Below are positions 33,113-40,486 of a stretch of DNA of 48,173 bases, piece by piece. A program made the position numbers and the translations under genes. The stretch is from Phycisphaerales bacterium (GTDB lineage Bacteria > Planctomycetota > Phycisphaerae > Phycisphaerales > UBA1924): assembly GCA_020831775.1 (NCBI GenBank), contig JAFIFZ010000049.1:1-48173 (forward strand). Reading direction: 5' to 3'. A model generated the notes under the pieces. It made no database searches, was not told the DNA's origin, and saw only the letters and a program-made list of their open reading frames with translations. The first letter of the stretch is position 1, and each line of letters starts with the position of its first letter.

Positions 33113-33538
33113 ATGAAGACGCAGAACCACCGCCGCCGCGCGATCCGCCATGCCCGTCGCGGCTTCTCGCTGCTGGAGATCATGCTCGTGCTCGCCATCA
33201 TCGGCGTGCTGATGGGCGTGGCGGCGGTCAACCTCCTCGGCCAGAGCGAGCGGGCCCAGGTCCGCGCCACAGAGCAGACGCTCGAAGTCGTGCGCCGGGG
33301 CATTGAGCAGTTCGCCATCGACAACCGCAACACCTATCCCGAGACACTCGAATCGCTCATCTCCGAGCGGATCCTCGAGCCCGGCAGCCTCGAAGACGCG
33401 TGGGGCGAGCCGCTCTACTACTCCCCCCAGCGTGACTCGGCGGGCAATCCCTATGTCCTGATCTCCGCCGGCCCGGACCGCGAGTTCGGCACCGAGGACG
33501 ACATCAACTACTGGGATGTGCGCAGTCGGAGGCGCTGA
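33113..33538 (+). CDS. gspG: Major pseudopilin GspG, copy 1
   Basis: A 141-residue GspG. The basic leader ends RRG|FSLLEIMLVLAI, with cleavage between G17 and F18, and the conserved Glu at position +5. A single hydrophobic helix is followed by the globular head with YYSPQRDSAGNPYVLISAGPD and the calcium-binding GTEDDINYWD end. It forms the pseudopilus fibre. GGGAGC lies before the ATG. The upstream region 32851-33112 shows a possible -10 (TAAACT) also found before copy 2. The gene is nearly duplicated 600 bases downstream. Confidence 0.95.
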   Translation: MKTQNHRRRAIRHARRGFSLLEIMLVLAIIGVLMGVAAVNLLGQSERAQVRATEQTLEVVRRGIEQFAIDNRNTYPETLESLISERILEPGSLEDAWGEPLYYSPQRDSAGNPYVLISAGPDREFGTEDDINYWDVRSRRR

Positions 33539-33725
33539 GGTCGATCGCCCCGGCGCTCGCGCCCTTCTCGCTGGCCTTGCCGGCGTCTCTGCGGGCCTCT
33601 GTCGAACGCGGATTCCGGTGCAATGTCGGCCTTTCTGGGGCGTTGAGCAGGGGGTGTAGACTGTTCATCAGCCCGTCGCGTCAGGCAGGGCGATCGTGCC
33701 CGAACGCGGGCAGGAGCGGACGGCC

Positions 33726-34151
33726 ATGAGATCGCAAACCAACCGCTATCGCAGACTCCGGCACGCCCGCCGCGGCTTCTCGCTGCTGGAGATCATGCTC
33801 GTGCTCGCCATCATCGGCGTGCTGATGGGCGTCGCGGCGGTCAACCTCCTCGGCCAGAGCGAGCGGGCCCAGGTCCGCGCCACAGAGCAGACGCTCCATG
33901 TAGTGAATAACGCCGTCAAGCAGTACGCGATCGACAACCGCAACACCTTTCCAGCGGGGCTGGAACTGCTGATCTCTGAGCGGCTGCTCGAACCGGGCAG
34001 CCTCGAAGACGCGTGGGGCGAGCCGCTGTTTTATTCGCCGAAGTCCGACTCGAACGCCAACCCGTTCGTCCTCATCTCCGCCGGCCCCGACCGGGAACTG
34101 GGCACCGAGGACGACATCAACTATTGGGATACCGCAGATCGCAGGCGTTAA
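33726..34151 (+). CDS. gspG: Major pseudopilin GspG, copy 2
   Basis: A second 141-residue GspG, same length and layout as the first. The ATG at 33726 has AGGAG upstream; an upstream ATG at 33696 is less likely. The leader and helix match copy 1 exactly at the protein level (RRGFSLLEIMLVLAIIGVL...RATEQTL). The head differs: HVVNNAVKQYAIDNRNTFPAGLELL against EVVRRGIEQFAIDNRNTYPETLESL. It ends GTEDDINYWDTADRRR. Two diverging copies could build mixed or alternative fibres. The TAA stop lies within the possible 5' end of the next pseudopilin gene. Confidence 0.93.
   Translation: MRSQTNRYRRLRHARRGFSLLEIMLVLAIIGVLMGVAAVNLLGQSERAQVRATEQTLHVVNNAVKQYAIDNRNTFPAGLELLISERLLEPGSLEDAWGEPLFYSPKSDSNANPFVLISAGPDRELGTEDDINYWDTADRRR
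33771..33896 (+). repeat. 126-base near-identical duplication (partner 33158-33283)
   Basis: The 126 bases encoding the pseudopilin cleavage site, helix and early head are identical to 33158-33283 except for one silent change (GTG/GTC at the Val codon). The flanking coding sequence has diverged. Confidence 0.9.
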
Positions 34152-34743
34152 GGTCCATCGTGTTCGCCGGTCCGCCGGCCGGCCGCGCCAGCAGCGGCGT
34201 GGGCGTGGCTTCACGCTCCTGGAGGTCCTGCTCGCGGTCTTCGCGCTGGTGATGATCACCGGGACGATCGGCGCCGCGTTGCAACTGGTCACCTCCTCGC
34301 AGCAGCGCCAGGAGCAGAACCTCGGCGCCGCCGAGCTCGCCAACCGCCTCACCCTCGTCTACCTCGACAACCCCAACGACCTGCCCCGCCCGGCCGAGCT
34401 CATCCCCTACGAGAACAGGACCTACCGCTATTCGCAGCAGGTCATCGAGATCACGCTGACCGAGAGCGATGCGGTGCAGCGGGTCCGCCGCGGCACCGGC
34501 ACGCAGCAACGCTCGAGGACAGCCGTGCGCCTCAACCGCATGCGACAGGTCACCACGACCGTCTGGCTCAGCGAGGAGTCCGGCGGCGGGCGCGAGGCCG
34601 GCCCCGGCGTGCCCCGCCAGACCGTCATCCGTCTGTACGACCCCCTCGACATCCGGCGGAATCCGGATGCCGCCGACAGAGCCTTCCAGCAACGCCAGGA
34701 AGAGCTCATCCGCGGCATCATGGACCAGATCGGGGACGAGTGA
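34138..34743 (+). CDS. GspI-like minor pseudopilin without a canonical start codon
   Basis: A clear pseudopilin: RRGRG|FTLLEVLLAVFALVM followed by a soluble head that ends at the TGA at 34741-34743. The frame is open upstream to 33973, yet between there and the helix it contains no ATG, GTG or TTG. The first canonical codons (GTG 34249, ATG 34252) lie inside the transmembrane helix. I place the start provisionally at ATC 34138 (GGGA eight bases upstream, basic leader VKVHRVRRSAGRPRQQRR). ATT 34123, a +1 shift from the gspG frame at its TAA stop, or a sequence error are alternatives. Length 201 residues if so. Its stop overlaps the next start (TGATG). Confidence 0.65.
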   Translation: MAGVKVHRVRRSAGRPRQQRRGRGFTLLEVLLAVFALVMITGTIGAALQLVTSSQQRQEQNLGAAELANRLTLVYLDNPNDLPRPAELIPYENRTYRYSQQVIEITLTESDAVQRVRRGTGTQQRSRTAVRLNRMRQVTTTVWLSEESGGGREAGPGVPRQTVIRLYDPLDIRRNPDAADRAFQQRQEELIRGIMDQIGDE

Positions 34744-35924
34744 TGGAGCTGAGCAGGGATCAGGGCGCAGGGCGCGACCGTGCCACCGACCTCGGCTCGG
34801 CGAGGTCGGTGCTTCAGACTCGCACCATCGCGGCGATGACGCAACGGCACCGACCTCTGGAAGAGGTCGGTGGCACGGGTTTGCCTCAATCCGCGAGCTG
34901 CGACCTTGCTGTGAAACACTGGCGGGCGAGCCGCCAGTGCCACAGGTCTATGGCCGGGCCGGTATCCCACACCCGTCCCCGCCACACCCGCCGAGGTTTC
35001 TCGCTGCTGGAAACGGTGCTTGCCGCGGCTCTCGGCGTGATCGTCGTCTTCGGCGCCACCGCGATCATCGGCGTGATGGGGCGGACCGACCGCTCGCTTG
35101 AGGTCCGCACCGTTTCGATGATGCAGATGGCCTCGCTCCGTCTGGCGCTGCAGCGGGCGTTCTCGGGGCTGGTGACCACCACCGTCGAAGATGCGCCGGG
35201 CATCGCCGGCACCAACATCGAAGTCACCGACGAAGAGGGCGCCACCACCCGCCGATCGCTCAGCTACGCCGAGCTCGTCGCGATCCGCTCGGAGGTCGAG
35301 GCGATCCCCGAGGTCTGGCAGCGCGAAGTTCCGATCGAGGACCTGCCCCGCCTCATCCTCCGGCAGGACCGCACCCCGAGCTACCTCGGCGGGCCCGTCT
35401 CGCCGACGGGGACGGAGTACATCCAGTCGTTCGAGGTCGTCGTGGAAGAGCCGCCCGCGGGCATGGGCTGGCCGGTCGACCTCGACCCGTTCGAAGCCGC
35501 CGAACTCGAAGAGAGCGTCGCGGGCTACCGCGGCATCTTCGAGCTCCGCCAGGACGACGACGACCTCGGGGGCTGGGCGATGTGGTGGAGGCCCCTCCGC
35601 CCCGACGGCACGCCCTACACCCTCGACACCAACCGCAGACACGGAATCAACGCCATCCGTCTGGCCAGCGGCATCGAGTCGCTCACCTGGGATGTCTTCT
35701 ACCGCAACGAGCGGCTCAGCGCCTACCAGGCCAGCGCTGCCGACGACCTGCCCGCGTATGTCGAGATCGAGGTCCGCGCCCTCTCGGGCCTCTACGCGAG
35801 CTGGATCTTCGAGGTGCAGTGGGCCACCGGCCCCGAGGTCGACATGCCCGACCTCGGCGGCGCCGCGGCTCCGCCCACGGGCGAGGGCGGCCAGGGCGGC
35901 GACGCGGGCGGGGAGGACGGATAA
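34743..35924 (+). CDS. GspJ-like pseudopilin with an extended leader
   Basis: A pseudopilin with RRG|FSLLETVLAAALG and a 300-residue beta-rich head that contains WDVFYRNERLSAYQ, typical of GspJ. From the ATG at 34743 (TGATG overlap, GGGGA seven bases upstream) the protein has 393 residues and an 85-residue leader, far longer than usual. The extra leader is encoded by palindromic repeats (34780-34943). From ATG 34950 the leader is a normal 16 residues (MAGPVSHTRPRHTRRG), but its ribosome site is poor. I think a repeat inserted in frame between start and leader; either start may be used now. Confidence 0.8.
   Translation: MELSRDQGAGRDRATDLGSARSVLQTRTIAAMTQRHRPLEEVGGTGLPQSASCDLAVKHWRASRQCHRSMAGPVSHTRPRHTRRGFSLLETVLAAALGVIVVFGATAIIGVMGRTDRSLEVRTVSMMQMASLRLALQRAFSGLVTTTVEDAPGIAGTNIEVTDEEGATTRRSLSYAELVAIRSEVEAIPEVWQREVPIEDLPRLILRQDRTPSYLGGPVSPTGTEYIQSFEVVVEEPPAGMGWPVDLDPFEAAELEESVAGYRGIFELRQDDDDLGGWAMWWRPLRPDGTPYTLDTNRRHGINAIRLASGIESLTWDVFYRNERLSAYQASAADDLPAYVEIEVRALSGLYASWIFEVQWATGPEVDMPDLGGAAAPPTGEGGQGGDAGGEDG
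34780..34943. repeat. Palindromic repeat cluster inside pseudopilin leader
   Basis: Three hairpins: CACCGACCTCG / CGAGGTCGGTG (34784-34794 with 34801-34811); CACCGACCTCT / AGAGGTCGGTG (34848-34858 with 34862-34872); and CACTGGCGG / CCGCCAGTG (34917-34925 with 34931-34939). The first two share arms with the repeat at 138-204. The cluster keeps the reading frame open. Confidence 0.75.
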
Positions 35925-36734
35925 ATGCGACGCGCCTACGCCCTCATCGTCGTCCTCCTGCTGGTGCTCACCTCCTCGGTGCTCACCGCCACCATGCTCG
36001 ACCGCCTGGGCGCACAGTCCCTCGCCTATGGCCGGACCGTCGACCAGTACCAGCACCACCACGGCAAGGCGAGCCTTGAAGAGGTCGTCGGCGCGTGGCT
36101 CCGCTCCCTGGGCAACCTGAACATCGCCGACATGCTCGTCGACGACGGGCATGTCTTCACGCTCACCCTCGCGGATCGCTCGACGGCGCGCGTCTACCTC
36201 GCCGACGGGCAGGGGACCGTGCTGAGCCGCTTTGTGGGCCTGAGCGCCGAGAACCGTCGCGACGCCCCGCAGATCTATCAAGCTCTGGAAAACCTCGTCG
36301 GCCCGGAGAACGCGCCGAGATTCTCGCGCGAGATCGGGCCGATGGCCGTGGGTGTCCGCGGGGCGACCCGCGAGGCGATCGCCGCGGCCCTTGCCGGCGT
36401 GATCCCCGCCCCCTCGTTTGACCCTCTGGCGGTCGCCGACGCGATCCTGGCCGAGGCGGCCGACGGCTCGATCAGCTCCGGCGACATCACCCGCGTCGCC
36501 CGCGACCGGGGCGTCCCGCAGGAGCAGCTCGCCCTGGTCAACAGGGCGCTCAGCGCCAACACGAATGTCTGGCGGCTGCGGGTAGAGCTTTACTCCCCCT
36601 CGACCCCGCTCGCGGCCCCGCGTCTGACAAACGCCTACGAGGGCTACGCCATGTCCGGGCGCGTCGCGGGAACCGGCACAACCAGATACCAGATCGTGCA
36701 GTTCCGGGCTGTAGAAGACGCCCCCGGACGCTAA
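35925..36734 (+). CDS. GspK-like minor pseudopilin
   Basis: A 269-residue protein that starts MRRAYALIVVLLLVLTSSVL, a short leader plus helix of the GspK type without the +5 glutamate, as is usual for GspK. A long helical domain follows, with QIYQALENLVG and ADAILAEAADGSISSGDITRVARDRG, resembling the GspK saddle region. It starts directly after the preceding stop. It caps the pseudopilus together with the I- and J-like proteins. It is shorter than typical GspK (about 320 residues). Confidence 0.75.
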   Translation: MRRAYALIVVLLLVLTSSVLTATMLDRLGAQSLAYGRTVDQYQHHHGKASLEEVVGAWLRSLGNLNIADMLVDDGHVFTLTLADRSTARVYLADGQGTVLSRFVGLSAENRRDAPQIYQALENLVGPENAPRFSREIGPMAVGVRGATREAIAAALAGVIPAPSFDPLAVADAILAEAADGSISSGDITRVARDRGVPQEQLALVNRALSANTNVWRLRVELYSPSTPLAAPRLTNAYEGYAMSGRVAGTGTTRYQIVQFRAVEDAPGR

Positions 36735-36802
36735 AGTGAAGACCGTCGAAGCCTGCAGCGGCGGGCCTGACAAACAATGAACGAATCAATGGAGACTCGA
36801 CC

Positions 36803-37636
36803 ATGACCGGCAGACCCATGCATCGCACCCAGGCGGTCAGGCTGCTCCGCATCGCGCAGGGCGGAACGGTCGTGGTCGCGCTGGTCGCCTTCTCGGTGCT
36901 GGCGGTCGACCTGCCGGGGACCGGCCGCCCGGCCGAGGCCCCGCCGACCCTGATGCCCGTGACGCTCCCCGACCGCGAGCGGACCACGCAGGAGACCGCC
37001 AAGTTCCGCATCGACGCCAAGGACATCTCCGAGAGCTTCGGGCTCCTGGCCAACGCCCCCCGCCCGACCCCGCCCGCCAGCACCGGCGAGGGTGAAGAAG
37101 AAGAGGTTGCGGCCCGCCCCGAAACACCACCCGCGGGCGAGGAAGAGACAGAGCTCCGCTATATCGCCTCCATCACCGGGGGCGGGGTCGAGGTCGCGAT
37201 CATCCGTGTCGGCGACCGCCAGGTCTGGCTCTCTGCGGGGCGTGAGATCGAGGGCGTCAAGCTCGTCGAGGTCGAGCCCGACAGCGCTCTGGTCGACTTC
37301 CGGGGCCAGACCCAGCGTCTGCGTCCGGGCGATCGGTTCGGGCCAGCGGTCTCGTTTTCCGGCGGCGGCGCCGCAGGCACCGACCAGGCGCGACGCCCGG
37401 CCGGGTCCGCCGCCGCACCGACCGAGGGCGGACGCCCCGGGACGACACGCCGCCCAACGGTCACCGAGCCGCAGAAGGACTCCGACGAAGAGTTGCAGCG
37501 CGAGGCCGAGAGCCGCGGCGTCGACCCCGAAACCCTCCGGCGCGAGCGGGCCCGCCAATCGGCCGAAGAGCTGCGCCGGCGCCAGCAGGAACAGCGTAAT
37601 CGGGCGCGCAGGACGCGCGAAGCAGGATCCAATTGA
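36803..37636 (+). CDS. GspC/PilP-like secretion protein
   Basis: A 277-residue protein with one membrane helix (about residues 20-36, GTVVVALVAFSVLAVDL). A Pro-rich linker (about 37-112) leads to a domain of about 60 residues (LRYIASITGGGVEVAIIRVG, VWLSAGREIEGVKLVEVEPD, QTQRLRPGDRF) resembling the HR domain of GspC and PilP, which contacts the secretin. The C-terminal 90 residues are charged, with a coiled-coil-like REAESRGVDPETLRRERARQ. The name is an inference from domain pattern and context. Its stop overlaps the GspL-like start (TTGA). Confidence 0.65.
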   Translation: MTGRPMHRTQAVRLLRIAQGGTVVVALVAFSVLAVDLPGTGRPAEAPPTLMPVTLPDRERTTQETAKFRIDAKDISESFGLLANAPRPTPPASTGEGEEEEVAARPETPPAGEEETELRYIASITGGGVEVAIIRVGDRQVWLSAGREIEGVKLVEVEPDSALVDFRGQTQRLRPGDRFGPAVSFSGGGAAGTDQARRPAGSAAAPTEGGRPGTTRRPTVTEPQKDSDEELQREAESRGVDPETLRRERARQSAEELRRRQQEQRNRARRTREAGSN

Positions 37637-39276
37637 GCGAGCGTGCGTGCTACATCCAGCGTTCTGACCTCGGCGATCGGTTGGAGTCGGTCCGCCTCGT
37701 CGGCGGATTGCTCGACGAATCGTGGACGCCCCCCGAGGGCGACGCGTTCGAGCACGCCTCCGGCGCCGCCGACTGGATCGCCGATGTGCTCTCGGATCGC
37801 TCGGGCGGGCTCGGCCTGCTCTGCGTTGACACCTGCGGGGGCGTCTGCGCCTGGCTCCGCCCCCCCGGCGACGACCCCGGCGTGACCGAGACGCTCATCC
37901 GACGCTCCGACGGGCGCGTGCTCCTCGGCGCCGATGCCGCCCCCGAGGGCGACGAAGACGACTTCTTCCAGCCCACTTCCGAAAAGTCCCTGCTGCCCGA
38001 TGTCTCGACACCGGGCGGCGCGGGCGTGCAGGTGCTCGCCGACCCCGCCGCGAAGCGTCAGGCCTCGTTCCGCGAGCGGCTGAGCCGCAAGGGCAAGGGC
38101 GAGGCCCAGCCCGCCGACCCCTCGCGCCGCGTCGCGGCGATCGCGCTGCGCGACGCGCAGGTCCGCCTGATCCTCGACCAGCTTGACCGCCGCGGGATCG
38201 AGGTCGGCTCGGTGATCTCCCTTTGGCACGCCTTGGCCGAGGCGTGGGACCCCGCCGGCCCCCTCGGCGTGCGAAAGAAGGCCGAGGAAGACAACGGCGC
38301 CGTCGTCGCCGAGTCGAGCGTGATGACCGCCATCGTGCTGATCGATCCGGCGGGCAGGCTCGTCTGGGTCTGGTCTGAAAAGGGCGACACGGTCGCCGCG
38401 GGCAGCGTCCGCCTCGGCGGCTCCGGCCCCCAGGCGATGCCCGAAGCGTCTGACACCTCGCGCCTCGTCGCCGACTGGCTGAGCTGGTCGGTCCAGCTCG
38501 GACGCGGGCCCGGTCGCGTGCTGGTGATCGTCCACGAGGAAGAGCCCGCGTCGGAGTCCGCCCTGAGCCCCGCCGCCTTCGGCTCGGCCCTGGGCCAGCG
38601 TTGGACCGGGACCTCGGTCGATGTCGCGGTCTTCAAGGATCCGATCGGCGAGACGGTGCGGCGTCTGGCCGACCGCCGATCGGAGATCACCTCGCCCGCC
38701 AACGACCCCCGGCGCTCGCTGGTCGAGCTGGCCAACCGCCCGGGCAAGGCCCACCGGCGCCTGTACCTCTGGGCCGGCGCCGCGATGGGGGCGCTGGCGG
38801 TCGCGCTGGGTCTGTACGCCCAGAAGCTCAACAGCGCCTCGGGCGACCACCGGCGCATCGCCTCCGAGCACCGGCGCCAGTCGATGGAGGTGTACCGCGA
38901 GCACCTGGCCGAGCCCGCCTCGGGCGCGCTGGCGGTGATGCGACTGCGCGAGCAGGTCGAGCAGGCCAGACGGCGCGTGACCGCCCCCAGCGGCCTGCCC
39001 CCGACGATGCCCGTCATGGCCGAGTTCGACGCGCTCGCCTTCCTCCTCGGCATGTACGGGCCCGAGGGGCTGGAGGTCCGCAACATCCAGATCACGCAGA
39101 TCGGCGGCTCCATGACCGTCCTGGTCAACGACCTGCCGATGTTTGACGAGTTCCGCCAGGCGATGCGCGGCATGGGCGGCTCGACCATGAACTGGTCGTT
39201 CGCCACACCCACGCAGCAGGGCGAGAAGGTCTCTCTCTCGATCACCGGGCGCTGGCCCGAGGCGGGGAGCCAATGA
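37633..39276 (+). CDS. GspL-like secretion protein
   Basis: A 547-residue bitopic protein. The N-terminal cytoplasmic part (about 1-370) has the broken actin-like pattern seen in GspL, with charged loops. A membrane helix lies at about 376-398 (LYLWAGAAMGALAVALGLYA). The periplasmic part has a coiled coil (HRRIASEHRRQSMEVYREHL) and a ferredoxin-like end. The start is a TTG at 37633, with AGGA six bases upstream, overlapping the preceding stop. It fits the L position, between a C-like protein and an M-like protein. An N-terminal fusion of PilM and PilN types is the alternative description. Confidence 0.75.
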   Translation: MSERACYIQRSDLGDRLESVRLVGGLLDESWTPPEGDAFEHASGAADWIADVLSDRSGGLGLLCVDTCGGVCAWLRPPGDDPGVTETLIRRSDGRVLLGADAAPEGDEDDFFQPTSEKSLLPDVSTPGGAGVQVLADPAAKRQASFRERLSRKGKGEAQPADPSRRVAAIALRDAQVRLILDQLDRRGIEVGSVISLWHALAEAWDPAGPLGVRKKAEEDNGAVVAESSVMTAIVLIDPAGRLVWVWSEKGDTVAAGSVRLGGSGPQAMPEASDTSRLVADWLSWSVQLGRGPGRVLVIVHEEEPASESALSPAAFGSALGQRWTGTSVDVAVFKDPIGETVRRLADRRSEITSPANDPRRSLVELANRPGKAHRRLYLWAGAAMGALAVALGLYAQKLNSASGDHRRIASEHRRQSMEVYREHLAEPASGALAVMRLREQVEQARRRVTAPSGLPPTMPVMAEFDALAFLLGMYGPEGLEVRNIQITQIGGSMTVLVNDLPMFDEFRQAMRGMGGSTMNWSFATPTQQGEKVSLSITGRWPEAGSQ

Positions 39277-39836
39277 GCGACAATCCACGCCTGAGCGAAG
39301 ACCAGCGTTACGAGATCGCCTCGGGCGCCTCGGCCTCTGAACGGCGCAACCGCCCGACGATGCTGGTGATCGTCCCGGGCCTGCTGCTTGCGCTGGCGCT
39401 CGTGCTGCTGCTGGTCGCGTGGGGCAGAGTCTCCGACGCCGACAACGAACGCCAGCGCCAGCGGAGTTTCCTGCAGCAGTCGCAGCAGCTCTCGGCGGAG
39501 CTGACGGCGCTCCGCGAGTTCGAGGCGGGCGCCGGCCCACAGGGCGATGTGCACGAACCCCGCAGCCTGCTCTCAGAGATCCAGGAGATCGGGCGGAGCG
39601 CGGGGCTCAGCGTCGGCATCGGTCGAGAGAGCCGACAGGACCGCGGCGGGGCGGACATCACCCTCCTGACGATCGAGTACACGATCCAGCACGAAAGCCT
39701 CGAGCGGATCCTGGACTGGGTGCAGCGCTGCACCGACAGGATCGCGGGGCTCCGCGTCAACGAAATCACGGTCACGCCCCAGCAGAACCGCTGGCAGGTG
39801 CGCGTGACCTTCGCAAGATGGGAGCGTCGACAGTGA
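39273..39836 (+). CDS. GspM-like secretion protein
   Basis: A 187-residue protein with one membrane helix (about residues 31-50, LVIVPGLLLALALVLLLVAW). A coiled-coil stretch follows (DADNERQRQRSFLQQSQQLS), then a ferredoxin-like domain (ITLLTIEYTIQHESLERILDW, then RVNEITVTPQQ). This layout is that of GspM/PilO, which pairs with GspL/PilN. The start overlaps the GspL-like stop by ATGA. Confidence 0.75.
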   Translation: MSDNPRLSEDQRYEIASGASASERRNRPTMLVIVPGLLLALALVLLLVAWGRVSDADNERQRQRSFLQQSQQLSAELTALREFEAGAGPQGDVHEPRSLLSEIQEIGRSAGLSVGIGRESRQDRGGADITLLTIEYTIQHESLERILDWVQRCTDRIAGLRVNEITVTPQQNRWQVRVTFARWERRQ

Positions 39837-40486
39837 CACGCCATCGTTTAGCCGCAGCGGGCGCAGGGGCGCTGGCGCTCCTGGTGCTCGGCGCCGGGTG
39901 CACGCAGTCCCCGCGCCAGCCGAGGGTCAACCAGAACGAGCAAAGCCGCCTGCTCGAAGAGCAGGCGCAGTCCCGGCGAGAGGCCGCCCAGAGGCGGGCC
40001 GAGGCCGAGACGAAGTACCGGCGGGGCATGAGCCTCGCCGACCGCGGACGCACGCAGGAAGCGATCGACGAGATCCGCGGCGCACTCGCCCTCTACGGGC
40101 GTATCGAGGGCGGGTACAACAACCTCGGCCTGTTGCTGATGGAGATCGGCGAGTACGGCGCCGCCGCCGAAGCCTTCACCATCGAGAGCCAGCTCGACCC
40201 GACCGACCCGCGCCCGATGCACAACCTCGGCGTCGTGTACATGCGCCGCGGCTGGCCCAAGGACGCCCGGAGCTACTTCGAGCAGTCCATGCAGCGCGAC
40301 CGCAACTACCAGCCGGCGCTGCGCGGGATCGTCGCCGCGGCCGACCTCCTCCGAGACGCCGACGAGGAAACCCTCGCCATCATCCGGCGCGCGATGCTGC
40401 ACGAGACCGACGAGCAGTGGCTGGTGTACATCCAGCGCCAGCGCTACCGCGTCGAGCAGCAGATGCAGGCGTCACGCTCGCTGTGA
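39833..40486 (+). CDS. TPR lipoprotein of the secretion operon
   Basis: A 217-residue lipoprotein. The signal peptide ends in a lipobox, LVLGAGC, so the mature protein begins at the Cys near residue 23. A coiled-coil linker (about 30-62) is followed by tetratricopeptide repeats, including YNNLGLLLMEIGEYGAAAEAF and HNLGVVYMRRGWPKDARSYFE. It may act like the pilotin PilF, but its late place in the operon and the helical linker leave this open. GTG 39833 overlaps the GspM-like stop, and GGAG lies eight bases upstream. It overlaps the convergent GT2 gene by 15 bases at the 3' ends. Confidence 0.8.
   Translation: MTRHRLAAAGAGALALLVLGAGCTQSPRQPRVNQNEQSRLLEEQAQSRREAAQRRAEAETKYRRGMSLADRGRTQEAIDEIRGALALYGRIEGGYNNLGLLLMEIGEYGAAAEAFTIESQLDPTDPRPMHNLGVVYMRRGWPKDARSYFEQSMQRDRNYQPALRGIVAAADLLRDADEETLAIIRRAMLHETDEQWLVYIQRQRYRVEQQMQASRSL

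Noticed and set aside
34780-34943. CRISPR array
   Set aside because: The repeats are inverted palindromes of different spacing, not direct repeats with unique spacers.
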